A DNA stretch of 64,000 nucleotides, from assembly GCA_030077755.1 (NCBI GenBank), contig JAQJZZ010000015.1, positions 1,798,001 through 1,862,000 of the forward strand, in the 5' to 3' direction. The position numbers and the translations under genes are program-made. The notes under the pieces were generated by a model, which saw nothing but the letters and a program-made list of their open reading frames with translations, searched no databases and was not told where the DNA came from. This document shows, piece by piece, positions 22,017-32,274 of this stretch; position 1 is the stretch's first letter; every line of letters begins with the position of its first letter. The DNA comes from Filosporella fistucella (Eukaryota > Ascomycota > Leotiomycetes > Helotiales).

Positions 22017-25000
22017 ATGGATCAGTGGGAGTTTTCTAATGGTTCCTCCAGCTACGACTCGGGCACAAACTCGCCTTCGCATTTCCCTGTACGATCTGGA
22101 GGAACGCGGCAGCCTGGTCACTTCTCTTCAACTTCAAGTCAAAATGGCGGAGAATATTCCGGTCACTCAACACCACAAGTCCCGATGAACGCGAACGGTT
22201 CACCAGCATTTCAACAGCCAAAGTGGAATCCTGCGGCGTTATTGAATCCGAGGGGTACGGGATCGCAAATGCCTTCACACCATAATGCGAATGGCTTTTC
22301 AAAAAATACACAACAAGCACCCAACCTCGCCTTTCAATTTGATAGCCCCGGTGGATCGCCACAGACCCTTTATTCCTCGAATCCTTCACAATCACCAGGT
22401 AATATGAGTACAGGCATGAATGGCAGTGACCGCAGTTCACATGTTGGAAATGGAGCCGGATATAATGGATATGCGAATGGCCATAGCAAACCATCACCAA
22501 AAATTATGGGTGCAGGGATGAATGGCAATAATCAAGCAAATTTAAACGGCGGAAATGGAGCTGGATTTGCAGCATACGCCAACGGACATAGTAGCGGTTA
22601 TGGCCCGTTGAGTGGCATGGGACACATGCTTGAGCGCATGCACAATGTCACGGATAGAAGCATGGTTCCCCAAAAGCGGAGAAAGGTCTATGATGAACGG
22701 GAAGAGTCCAAAAAATCGGCTTTCAACGGCGGCGGAAAGAATGGTGTTTTGGGAGAATACATTAGAGAAAAGAGAGAGGAGGGCAGCAAAGAGGCTGCTG
22801 CTAATGGTACCAGGCCAGTGGAGACTATTGACGACGACGAGGTGGAAATTGTTTCAGACACAAATGATAAGGAAGTCTGCTATGGCCGTATCGAAGGGGT
22901 TGAGATCAATGCCATCAGAGTGCCGACACCAAAGCAAGGGGTCAAGGCAGTGTCAAGCGGTGTGTGGCCGCAGGTCAAGATCGTATTGAGGAGACGGGAT
23001 GGCGAAAGAACCAATATCATCCATGCTGTTGATAGCACACGCCAAATCGTTGGAACCATCGATGTCAATACGGCCATAGGACTAACACCTCTCTTGGACT
23101 CCAAATTTGGCATTCGAACTGCAGCCAGAATTCTTGCTCGCCCCATGAAGGAAAATGATCCTCCCCCAGGAACTGAAGGGATTTCCTGCCGTTATGGACT
23201 TGATTTGAATCTCTATGGGCCTAAAAAGTATACCATGCAAGTTGGACGACATCTCTCCCAGAAGAACCTCTGGTTACGCACCCCCCTATTGTTGGAAGCC
23301 GGGGTTGAGTTGCACAATCCGCACGTTATTCAGAGACCGCCTGCATCTGCACCTCGATACAATGGTATCCCGATGTATTCGAGCCGCCAACAAGGACCAC
23401 AGCGAACTACAGAGGAACTACGCAATGAGATTCTCGGCATGTTTGACAACCTGGAGCGCTCGGAGAATTTGCCAGAGATGGATCCAGATCCTCGAATTAC
23501 AACCGATCTTCTGAGGCATCAAAAGCAAGGCCTGTATTTCATGACCAACAAGGAGAGAGAGCGAGTATTCGGAGAAGATGACAAGTCCAACAGCTCCTTC
23601 TGGAGACCTACCAGGTCAGCTAATGGGGAGAAATTGTATCTCAACGTAATTACGGGACAAGAAGAACGCCAAAGTCCACCTCAGGTATTAGGCGGAATTC
23701 TGGCTGACATGATGGGTCTCGGCAAGACTTTGAGTATTCTATCACTCGTTGTTACAACACTGGATATTGGTGCCCAAGAATGGTCCAATTTGACTCCTTG
23801 TGCAAACAATGATAACCGAGATCTGTGCCCCACAAGAAAGGGGAAGACAGCTCTACCCAAGGTTGACCTGGCTCCTCTCAAATTGAATGCAAAGACGACG
23901 CTTTTGGTATCCCCACTCAGCACGATCACAAATTGGGAGGAGCAGATCAAGCAGCATGTTAAGCCGGGCACCCTGAGCTACTATATCTATCATGGTGCTG
24001 GTCGCATAAAGGATGTCAATAGGCTAGCTAATTTCGATCTTGTTATTACAACTTATGGATCTGTTGCAAGCGAGTTTGTATCACGAAGCAAGAATAAGCC
24101 TGGTGTATATCCTCTGGAAGAGATTAATTGGTTCCGAGTGGTGTTGGATGAGGCTCATATGATCCGAGAGCAGACAACTCAGCAATGCAAGGCAATCTGT
24201 AGACTATCAGCTAACAGAAGATGGGCTGTAACTGGTACGCCTGTACAGAACCGTCTGGAGGATCTCGGAGCCCTGCTCACGTTTCTGCGTATCAAGCCGT
24301 TTGATGAGCGTGGTGGTTTTGCTCAGTACATCATGTCCCCTTTCAAGATGTGTGATCCTGAGATTCTACCAAAGCTACGACTTTTAGTCGATAGTATTAC
24401 CCTCCGACGTCTGAAGGATCGCATCGATCTTCCTCCACGCACCGATCACATCGTCAAGCTAGATTTCAGTCCTGAGGAGCGAATGGTCTATGATGTCTTC
24501 TCGAAGAACGCAAGTGACCGGATGAAAGTCATTGTTGGCCAAGCTGAGAAGAACCTGGGTGGCAAGACATATGCACACATCCTCCAATCTATTCTTCGCC
24601 TTCGTCTCATCTGCGCACACGGTAGGGATCTGTTGAGTGAAGAGGATCTCAAAATGATGGATGGGCTCAGCAAAGACTCGGCTATTGATTTGAGCGATGA
24701 CGATGACGAAGATCAAGAAGCTTTGTCTGCCAAGCAGGCCTACGACATGTTCAAGTTGATGAAGGAGACCAATGCCGACTTGTGCTTTACTTGCCAAGGG
24801 AAAATTGGCCCTAGCGAAACCTTTGAGTCGGATGGCGAAGCTAAGGATGAAACAATTGGTTACATGACACCTTGTTACCACATTCTCTGCACTGGTTGTA
24901 TCACAAAATACAAGTCAGAAGTTGCTAACATTGCTGGTGGAAGATCTGAAATGAGCTGCCCTATCTGTCAACAGTTCATAAAACTCTCGTACTTTCCTCT

Positions 25001-25646
25001 CAAGCAAGGAGGTGTCGAGGACGAGGAGGAGAGCCGCATCAAGACAAAGACAAATCCGAAGGGCAAGGGACTGGAAGGCTATAGTGGCCCGCATACCAAA
25101 ACGAAAGCTCTTATTTCCGATCTGATTGCTGCGAAACAGGAGTCAGAGATGATTTCCCCAGAACGCCGCATCAAAAGCGTGGTTTTCTCCGGCTGGACAT
25201 CACATCTCGACCTCATCCAGTTCGCTCTCCAGGAGAACGGGATCACCTTTGTACGACTTGATGGGAAAATGTCTCGTACAGCTCGTGGGGCCGCTATGGA
25301 CAGATTCCGTGAGGATGAATCCATTGAGGTCATTCTTGTCTCCATCACCGCCGGAGGACTTGGTCTCAATCTGACAATCGCCAATAAAGTGTACGTCATG
25401 GAGCCTCAGTATAATCCTGCTGCAGAAGCTCAAGCTGTAGACAGAGTTCATCGACTTGGTCAGAAGCGAGAGGTGACCACGGTTCGATACATAATGAACG
25501 ATAGCTTCGAAGAAAAGATGTTGATCTTGCAGGACAAGAAGAAAAAACTCGCGAGCCTAAGCATGGACGGAGAGGGCAGAAATCGCATTGACAAAGCGGA
25601 AGCTGCGAGAAAGCGATTAGAGGATCTGCGGAGTTTGTTCAAGTAG
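22017..25646 (+). CDS. SNF2-family DNA-dependent ATPase with embedded RING finger (RAD5/HLTF-like)
   Basis: Single exon of 1209 aa from the ATG at 22017; the frame is open upstream to 21912 but only via TTG. The N-terminus (~1-250) is low-complexity Asn/Gly/Ser. An acidic patch (TIDDDEVEIVSD) precedes a region that may be HIRAN-like. The SNF2 helicase has motif I at ~559-571 (ILADMMGLGKT) and DEAH at ~711-714. Between the two lobes sits a C3HC4-type RING (~923-985: CFTCQGKIG, PCYHILCTGC, SCPICQQF). The C-terminal lobe has ITAGGLGLNLTIANKV and QAVDRVHRLGQKREV. This order is that of RAD5/RAD16/HLTF proteins, which combine DNA translocation and E3 ubiquitin ligase activity in DNA-damage tolerance. 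RAD5 orthology is not proven. Confidence 0.9.
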   Translation: MDQWEFSNGSSSYDSGTNSPSHFPVRSGGTRQPGHFSSTSSQNGGEYSGHSTPQVPMNANGSPAFQQPKWNPAALLNPRGTGSQMPSHHNANGFSKNTQQAPNLAFQFDSPGGSPQTLYSSNPSQSPGNMSTGMNGSDRSSHVGNGAGYNGYANGHSKPSPKIMGAGMNGNNQANLNGGNGAGFAAYANGHSSGYGPLSGMGHMLERMHNVTDRSMVPQKRRKVYDEREESKKSAFNGGGKNGVLGEYIREKREEGSKEAAANGTRPVETIDDDEVEIVSDTNDKEVCYGRIEGVEINAIRVPTPKQGVKAVSSGVWPQVKIVLRRRDGERTNIIHAVDSTRQIVGTIDVNTAIGLTPLLDSKFGIRTAARILARPMKENDPPPGTEGISCRYGLDLNLYGPKKYTMQVGRHLSQKNLWLRTPLLLEAGVELHNPHVIQRPPASAPRYNGIPMYSSRQQGPQRTTEELRNEILGMFDNLERSENLPEMDPDPRITTDLLRHQKQGLYFMTNKERERVFGEDDKSNSSFWRPTRSANGEKLYLNVITGQEERQSPPQVLGGILADMMGLGKTLSILSLVVTTLDIGAQEWSNLTPCANNDNRDLCPTRKGKTALPKVDLAPLKLNAKTTLLVSPLSTITNWEEQIKQHVKPGTLSYYIYHGAGRIKDVNRLANFDLVITTYGSVASEFVSRSKNKPGVYPLEEINWFRVVLDEAHMIREQTTQQCKAICRLSANRRWAVTGTPVQNRLEDLGALLTFLRIKPFDERGGFAQYIMSPFKMCDPEILPKLRLLVDSITLRRLKDRIDLPPRTDHIVKLDFSPEERMVYDVFSKNASDRMKVIVGQAEKNLGGKTYAHILQSILRLRLICAHGRDLLSEEDLKMMDGLSKDSAIDLSDDDDEDQEALSAKQAYDMFKLMKETNADLCFTCQGKIGPSETFESDGEAKDETIGYMTPCYHILCTGCITKYKSEVANIAGGRSEMSCPICQQFIKLSYFPLKQGGVEDEEESRIKTKTNPKGKGLEGYSGPHTKTKALISDLIAAKQESEMISPERRIKSVVFSGWTSHLDLIQFALQENGITFVRLDGKMSRTARGAAMDRFREDESIEVILVSITAGGLGLNLTIANKVYVMEPQYNPAAEAQAVDRVHRLGQKREVTTVRYIMNDSFEEKMLILQDKKKKLASLSMDGEGRNRIDKAEAARKRLEDLRSLFK

Positions 25647-26309
25647 TTTCATTTTCCTATTTTGTAATGATTTGGTTTCTAGCGGGCGTCATTTAGAGGT
25701 GGCACACGCCCAAGGTATATTCATTTGGAAAGGCGTCTCGGTTTATCATCCATGGATAAGGCTGGATTTCATCATGCATATTTGGGACTGGAGTTCAGGC
25801 CAGGAAAGAGCCACAATACACATTAGAGGTCTATTCCCGCTGCTGCACAAGCTTGATATGCATTGCATACAGCGGGGAGCCATTAAGATGAGAAACAGTA
25901 GAGAATGTCAATATTTCAACGCACAACTTGCTGAGATTTTGAAGCGAAAGTGAAAGTGAAAGAATCTGTGACAAGCTGGCTGCTCAAACCTCAAACCCAG
26001 CGTCGGATATCTTGAAATAATGTAATGTAATTCAGACGCTATGGGAATCGAATGACACCAGAATTCAAGTGTAAGAAGATACAGAGTGATATGAAGTGGT
26101 TCACCATTTAGTACGCGATTTTAAATTTAATTCATGGTGCTTCAAACAGACGATACGTCGGCTGAGAAAAGGGGAGAGTGCCAAGATTTGGAGCGGCCGC
26201 TTCAGCCGACACCGACAAATTTATTTTCCTGCAGGCCATAAAATCTCCAAGTTCATGAATTTCAAGACCAGTCAGCCCCACCTCGCAACCAACACTTCCC
26301 ACAGCAAAG
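25647..26309. other. intergenic
   Basis: These 663 bp between two same-strand genes hold the SNF2 gene 3' UTR and the RRP8 promoter. A NotI-like GCGGCCGC occurs near 26192. No further feature is supported. Confidence 0.55.
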
Positions 26310-27821
26310 ATGTTCGCAGTTAAAGGCTGGTCCGTTCCTGTAAGCCAATTGAAGACTCAGGCAGAGACACCGAAAGCTGCAAATAAAAACAAGAACAAGA
26401 GCGATTCTACCCCGCAACCCAGCGCATATGTCGAGTCAACAGAGGAAACAAACAAGAAACGCAAGCGTAATGGTAACAAGAGCAAAACGCAAGATGTGGA
26501 CAAGAACAACTTGGCAGATATGTGGGAGAGCGTTATAGAGGGCAAAACCAAGGAGGAGACAGTGAAAGAAAGAGGGGAGAAGCGACAGAAGATCTCAGAT
26601 GGCACATCTGCGGCGGCAACAGAAGATGTGAAGGAGGATGACAAGCTAGTGGAGAAGCCTCGACTCAAGATTGGCAAGACGAAGAAAGAAAAGAAGCGCG
26701 AGAAGAGAGCCAAGCTCCTCGAAGCTCAATCCGAGTCGAAGGACCCGACAGAAGCTGCGGCACCAATTGCAAAGGTCCCCCCAATTAAAATCGAGCCAAA
26801 GTTGACGCCTTTGCAAGCAGCCATGCGCCAGAAACTCATCTCAGCTCGTTTTCGCCACCTCAATCAAACACTATACACCACTCCTTCGGCCCATTCTCTT
26901 TCCCTATTTGCGGAAAATCCAGAGATGTTCAATGAGTATCATGAAGGCTTCAGAAAGCAAGTTGAAGTTTGGCCTGAGAATCCTGTGGATGGTTACATCT
27001 CTTCTATAAAAAGCAGAGCGGTGATTAGAGGCAAGGGGAAAGATGGGAAGGAGTCTGGTTTACCACGAACGGAGGGAACTTGTTACATCGCTGATTTAGG
27101 ATGTGGTGATGCTGCTCTAGCTACTGCGTTACAACCGCATACCAAGAAGTTTCATCTCAAGATCCATAGTTTCGATTTACAATCCCCCAGTCCGCTTGTC
27201 ACAAAAGCTGATATTGCGAATCTGCCGCTACAGGATGATAGTGTGGACGTGGCTATTTTCTGCTTGGCGCTTATGGGTACTAATTGGGTTGACTTTATCG
27301 AGGAGGCGTTTAGAATATTAAGATGGAAGGGAGAATTGTGGATCGCTGAGATCAAATCTAGGTTCGGAAGAGTTGGTGGGAAGGGAGGACGGGTGGAGCA
27401 TAGTGTTGGGAATAAGAAGAGACCTTTAGACAAGAAGGAAAAGAAGAGAGTAGAAGAGGAAGCAGATGATGCAGTTGCTGCAGTTGAAGTTGACGGTATG
27501 GAAGATAAAGGAGCAGAGACCGATGTCAGTGCTTTTGTTGAGGTCCTTCGGAAGAGAGGATTTGTGTTGAAAGGGGAGGGACAAGGTGGCGAGAAGGATA
27601 GTATTGATTTGAGCAACAGGATGTTTGTAAGAATGTGGTTCGTGAAGGGAGCTACGCCCGTGAAAGGTAAAGGAGTACCAGTACCCAAGGGGATGGATAA
27701 GTTTTCTGGTAGCCGCGAGACATGGAAGAAGAAACAGAAAGGCGGGTTTGTGGAGGAGGAAGAAACACATGTGCAAAGTGAGAGTGGGGTGTTGAAGCCT
27801 TGCGTTTATAAGTTGAGATGA
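26310..27821 (+). CDS. RRP8: 25S rRNA adenine-N1 methyltransferase Rrp8
   Basis: Intronless gene of 503 aa. In yeast Rrp8 makes m1A at position 645 of 25S rRNA in the nucleolus. The first ~150 residues are Lys-rich nucleolar-type sequence (KKRKRNGNKS, KKEKKREKRAKL). The methyltransferase follows: LISARFRHLNQTLYTT, FNEYHEGFRKQVEVWPENPVD, motif I at ~260-268 (ADLGCGDA), HSFDLQS, the acidic motif around DSVDVAIFCLALMGTNW, and LWIAEIKSRF. A charged insert (~370-405, KKEKKRVEEEADD) interrupts the C-terminal part before the conserved RGFVLK strand. It is longer than yeast Rrp8 because of the N-terminus and this insert. Confidence 0.95.
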   Translation: MFAVKGWSVPVSQLKTQAETPKAANKNKNKSDSTPQPSAYVESTEETNKKRKRNGNKSKTQDVDKNNLADMWESVIEGKTKEETVKERGEKRQKISDGTSAAATEDVKEDDKLVEKPRLKIGKTKKEKKREKRAKLLEAQSESKDPTEAAAPIAKVPPIKIEPKLTPLQAAMRQKLISARFRHLNQTLYTTPSAHSLSLFAENPEMFNEYHEGFRKQVEVWPENPVDGYISSIKSRAVIRGKGKDGKESGLPRTEGTCYIADLGCGDAALATALQPHTKKFHLKIHSFDLQSPSPLVTKADIANLPLQDDSVDVAIFCLALMGTNWVDFIEEAFRILRWKGELWIAEIKSRFGRVGGKGGRVEHSVGNKKRPLDKKEKKRVEEEADDAVAAVEVDGMEDKGAETDVSAFVEVLRKRGFVLKGEGQGGEKDSIDLSNRMFVRMWFVKGATPVKGKGVPVPKGMDKFSGSRETWKKKQKGGFVEEEETHVQSESGVLKPCVYKLR

Positions 27822-28426
27822 ATGAAATGGAAACCGACTGAAATATTAATTTGCAAATATTTGCTCACCAATTCAAATTTGCTATTTCTGCCCTGTGGTT
27901 ATTGGGATTAATTTCATGACCTCCAAATCACTCTGTCCAAACACCCACAAAGCTCACTTCCAATAGACCCGAAAACTAGGACATTAGGTTTGATCCTCAT
28001 GGACGAAAGTAATTGCGTACAAATCCCAAAGACACTTTCACTAGTTAAAACTGATTCCATGCTCATCCGTTTGAGAAACGAGGTAGTATCCAGCAATCAG
28101 CATGGGATATAATATGTTGATAGTTCATTCTGGCAATTTTAACGAAACTGCTATTAGGATCAATAACGAATGATCTTGGTGGAGCTAAATATATCTGTGG
28201 CATTATATCTGTAAGGCATGTCGGAGACAGCGAAGAGAATGATTGTGTTCAGAGGTAAAAGATTTTCATAGCTATCTTACCAGGAAGCTCGAAATATGGC
28301 AGGGACATGCACCCAAAGAGCCAGTAATGCCAACGCCAGGTGACCCCGCCCGAACATGCTTTGCATGCTCCGTATATCCCTCATATGCTGCCAGTCTACC
28401 CCATCCGTATCCCATGCTTCCCCATA
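27822..28426. other. convergent intergenic region
   Basis: These 605 bp lie between the stops of RRP8 (+) and DDI1 (-) and presumably hold both 3' UTRs. Nothing else is supported. Confidence 0.6.
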
Positions 28427-29850
28427 TCAGCCCTGGAACAACAATCCAGCAGCGTATTCTACGTTTCCTCCACAGGCAGCCAAAGCGTTAACAGCCTCTA
28501 CCCGTGAGAATCCCAATGCAACAAGCTGATCTATTGATTCTGGCGGAAAGGATGGCTCTGTGGCGGGTTGTGATTGCGGCACAGGAGCTTGAGCGGAAGT
28601 TATAGCCGGAGCAGGTGGTGCTACCGCACCTTGGGGATTCGATGGAGTTGAAGGACCAGATACCACTCCAGAACGACCTCCAATCGTAGTACCCCCAGGT
28701 CCGGCAACCTTTGGCTCCTCGGCTCGCTCTTCCTCCATGTTCTTAGGAATGTCCGCCTCACCCAGGAATGAAACCTCAACGCCCTGAATGACCAATTTAT
28801 CTTTCGATAAATCTATGCAGGCTTGATGACGCTTTAGCATGTCCAACCCGAGTAGTAAATCGACATCTTTCCCTTCCATAACGGTAAAACTGCAGGGTAA
28901 GAAGAGGCTGCCAATCTTAATTTGTGCTGAGTGTACCCGTCCAAGGATAGCTGCTGTACCTACACCTCGCGCAATACCCGCGAATCTCTTGTCAACCAGT
29001 CTCATAATGCCACAAGCTTCGGCACAGGAAGGAGACATGATTGTAGCCTGAGCTCCAGAATCAACAAATGCCTTGACCTTGTGTCCGTTTACCTCGACGT
29101 CAATGTAGAGCATATGCACCCTTCCAAAAACTAATTTCAAATCAGCATCTGCTTCAAATCTCCACCAGAGACTCTACTCACCTTCAGGGTTATGTTCAAT
29201 AGCATTTTGCAAGTTTTCCTGGACCCGCTCCTCTCGAATCATCTCTGCAATCCTCATTTGGGCATCAATGTCGAATGGATCAGCATTTAAATCTTCGATC
29301 TGCTGTCTACGCCGTGCCTGCTCATCCCTCTCTCGGTCCTGCTCCCGCCTGAAGACTTGGGCAAAGCCCTCTGGATCATCGATTACCGCTCCATACTCAG
29401 GTCTCTGACTGACAACCTGCTGCCGCAATTGTGGATTGCCGAGTAGTTGTAATCGCAGAGTCTCAGGATCTGGATACCCTCCACTTCGTTGTTGCTGTTG
29501 CTGGCGTGCAGCTTGCTGTGGCTGTCTACCCACTGGAGCGCCAGTCCTGGCAACCATATCTCGGACGTGCAGAGCTAACATCTCGCCATCTCCAATGGAG
29601 AGCTCCTGCATGGTCTTGTTGTCATCGGCCAGCAGTTGACCATTGTGGTAGAGATGTTGCGAAGTCTTTGGGATTCTTGATTCAGCTTGCACGGACTCCT
29701 TCAAAGTGCTGACTGTGGTATCGGGGGGAATTTCGAGAGAAAGAAGGTCTGCATCTTCATGCGAGGAAGCCGTAATATTTAATGTGATGCGCCTTTTCCA
29801 AAATGTTAGCAATTTCGACTTTCCTATAGTTGGAGAGCTTGTACAAACAT
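28427..29850 (-). CDS. DDI1: Ddi1: ubiquitin-like, retropepsin-like protease and UBA shuttle protein
   Basis: Three exons on the minus strand (29850-29849, 29792-29182, 29130-28427) encode 438 aa. The start codon itself is split: AT, a 56-nt intron with GTTTGT donor and GCTAAC branch, then G. Without this intron the ubiquitin-like domain has no ATG, since the open frame upstream begins only with TTG. Order: ubiquitin-like domain (~1-80, [11 protein letters not shown]), Gln-rich linker, helical domain (~115-195), retroviral-type aspartyl protease (~205-330) with Asp228 in [10 protein letters not shown] and [11 protein letters not shown], a Pro-rich linker, and a C-terminal UBA (~398-436, [20 protein letters not shown]). 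Ddi1 delivers ubiquitinated proteins to the proteasome and cleaves some of them. It functions in cytosol and nucleus. Confidence 0.94.
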
Positions 29851-30471
29851 GATGGCAAGGTGGAGAAGAAGTTATAGAGGGCGTTTGTTCTGGTTTCAAG
29901 GATGAAGTCGAAATCTGGGGGAGGAGTTTTGAATTATGAGGATGCACACGGTGACATAATCCAGTTGTTGCCAAAGACTTGTGCAGGGGAAGCTGGAAGG
30001 TTCAAGGAAACCTCTGTGACAAGAATAGGCAGCACGTAACTCGTAAGGCGCGTTTGGTGGGTTTCAGCAGTGGTGGTGACGAGTGAACGAGGCTGAGAGG
30101 GCTAGCTTGGGAAGAAGCGACAAGAAGCAGAAGTCGAAGATTTTGGATGAATAATTTCGCGATGCGAGGCGGCGGAGCGGCAAAGGGAAAGGCAAATCCA
30201 AATGAAATGGCGAGGACCAGGACAAAAACGAGAACAATGGAGAAACTAAAGGTAGGCGTGGCATCGCAATCACATGGAGAAGGGAGGAGGACGACGACGA
30301 GTAGATATGTGTGTATGAATAATAGAAGAAGAATGGGATGGAACATCGAGTAAGAGGATATGGGATATGATACTACTCCTCTCTCAGCAGAGAGCGCAGC
30401 AGTACAGAACCTAAGCCGGACATAATGCAGCTTGATACGCTGGCTATTATCGGTAAAGCTGAAGCGCTGGA

Positions 30472-30501
30472 TGACTGAGTGACTGAGTGACTGACTGAAT
30501 G
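30472..30501 (+). repeat. TGACTGAG simple tandem repeat
   Basis: TGACTGAG occurs twice in tandem, followed by TGACTGACTGAATG. It is a short low-complexity repeat in the DDI1/GNAT intergenic region. Confidence 0.65.
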
Positions 30502-30629
30502 ATCGATTGACAGACGGACAAACTGATCGAGGGGCAGCGGGCAGCGAGGTTGGAGCAAAAAGAGGGGAGGCAAAATTCGAGGTGTGGAGGAGGTGGGATT
30601 GAGGGAAAAGAGAGCAAGGAGCGGATGGA

Positions 30630-30653
30630 GGGGAGGGAAGGGAAGGGAAGGGG
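30630..30653 (+). repeat. G-run tract, potential G-quadruplex
   Basis: Five runs of three or four G separated by A or AA (positions 30630-30653), which meets the usual pattern for an intramolecular G-quadruplex. It lies about 780 bp upstream of DDI1. Structure formation is inferred. Confidence 0.5.
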
Positions 30654-31000
30654 AGCAGCGGGTCGAGATCAAAAGGAATTAATATTTATCAACTTGCCAT
30701 TGCCAACATGTGAGTGCTATTGCAATGCATTGCATGTGGGTGGGGGGGACTGGAAGGGGGATTTTCTAGATCTGAGATGATGCACCGATACAAATACGTC
30801 GATATTCTCCGTAAGAGATTGGGAAGGGAAGGGAAAGGCTGGTGGTGGGTGTGGATGCACAGACCGGAAATAGGTCGTAGGGTAGTAGGAAGGTAAGGTA
30901 GGGTAGGGGAGGTAGTAAGGTAAGGGAAAGGTAGTTTATTCTAGGACGTCAGTCGACTTGCTTATTAGGTAGGTATGGGGTGTGTCGAGCTGCATACCTT

Positions 31001-31022
31001 ACAGTACAGTACAGTACAGTAC
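31001..31022 (+). repeat. (ACAGT)n pentanucleotide repeat
   Basis: Four ACAGT units followed by AC. A second tract rich in the same unit occurs at 31848-31881. Confidence 0.75.
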
Positions 31023-31847
31023 CGTACATCTTGTCGTAAATCGATAAGAGATCTATTATTGCATGGCATTGAACAAAAAAGGACAAGGCGAAGGGAAAGT
31101 GAGACGTGGGGGGGGACAGTTTCCTGCATCTCATGTCTCTCTTTCACTCAGCAAGTGCAAAGTACTAAATGTAGATATAATTCTTTAGCTTGCCAGATGT
31201 TGAAAGGGATTTTGATGACTACCTATGTCTCTGATAATGAGAATGAAAATGACGATAGCAGTAGTCATCAATACTCTGGTGTCTTCAGGTTCAAAATGTC
31301 ACATACCATGCCGCTTACATTGATCATTGTACCAATCATAGTGCTCTTATATTGGACAAGAACCATTCATTGAAACAAGCCAAGGTAGGTACTTTGGCTT
31401 ATGACATGGTCAAACAATAGGTAGACAAAAAGCCAGTCGTTCAGAAGATAACACTGGGTTGGTCCACGGCATGTCGTACCTCGATGTATATGGTTCTCTA
31501 GCATCATCACTGTAGTTACATACCGACCAACCTGCCTTGCACAAAGTAATGTACGGAGGACGCGGCCATAAGTCTTGCAACCGCCAAGATTTGAGGATGA
31601 GTGCTTAATCAGCGAGTACCTTTCCATAGCAACGAAAGGTCGCTATAGCTATAGGGGCTTATGGAAGTTACAGGGCGTCTCTCCAGCGCACGGTCGCTAT
31701 AGTGATCACTAAACCTCATCTTCCTCCAGGCTTTCAGTGCTATACAAGTAAAGTTTGTTGTCTGCCAGACGTATGTGGCGTCCATTCCTTGGCGGCTATT
31801 CTTGGCGGTTGCAAGACTTACTACGTATGGCTGCGTCCCCCGAACAA

Positions 31848-31881
31848 AGTACAAGTACAAGTACAGTACAGTACAGTACAA
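31848..31881 (+). repeat. GTACAA/GTACA simple repeat
   Basis: Two GTACAA units grade into three GTACA units. The repeat shares its core with the ACAGT tract 830 bp away. Confidence 0.7.
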
Positions 31882-32274
31882 CCCAGCTCCAACATTTTTA
31901 TCAATACGGACCGAAGGATATTCCGCTCCGGCGCTAAGAGGCCGACACCGCCTGACAGAGCAGTGGAGTGCACTGAGCACAGTCGAGCATTCAATTCAGG
32001 TCAGGCTCGTCAGGGTCACCTCAGGGTCAATGCAGCCCCAGGCTTCCGACTCCAGCCTGTTAAGCCTGTGTCTGCCTCCATAGAGAGAGAGTCTGCCTCG
32101 TCTACCCACCATCTAGTGAGTCCGACACTCTCTGATGAAGCTTCCAGCGAACCGGCCCGAACCAAAAACCTGGTTTCCCCATCCGTGACAACCTACCTAA
32201 CCATACCATCGCATCTCATACTGCACGAGTACTCCATTTCCTCGTTATTACTTCCATTCCAACCCAAAGCCACG

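Larger units (their letters stand above)
29851..32274. other. 2.4-kb divergent intergenic region with simple repeats
   Basis: This stretch lies between the starts of DDI1 (-) and the GNAT gene (+). It holds TGACTGAG repeats (30472-30501), a G-run tract (30630-30653), and ACAGT/GTACA repeats (31001-31022, 31848-31881). Open frames seen here are short or GTG/TTG-led and lack family resemblance. Confidence 0.55.

Noticed and set aside
29793..29974. Unspliced N-terminus of DDI1 from 29974
   Set aside because: It starts with TTG, has no ATG, and puts non-homologous sequence ahead of the ubiquitin-like domain.
31702..32274. Long N-terminal extension of the GNAT protein
   Set aside because: The frame opens with GTG and contains no ATG before 32275.
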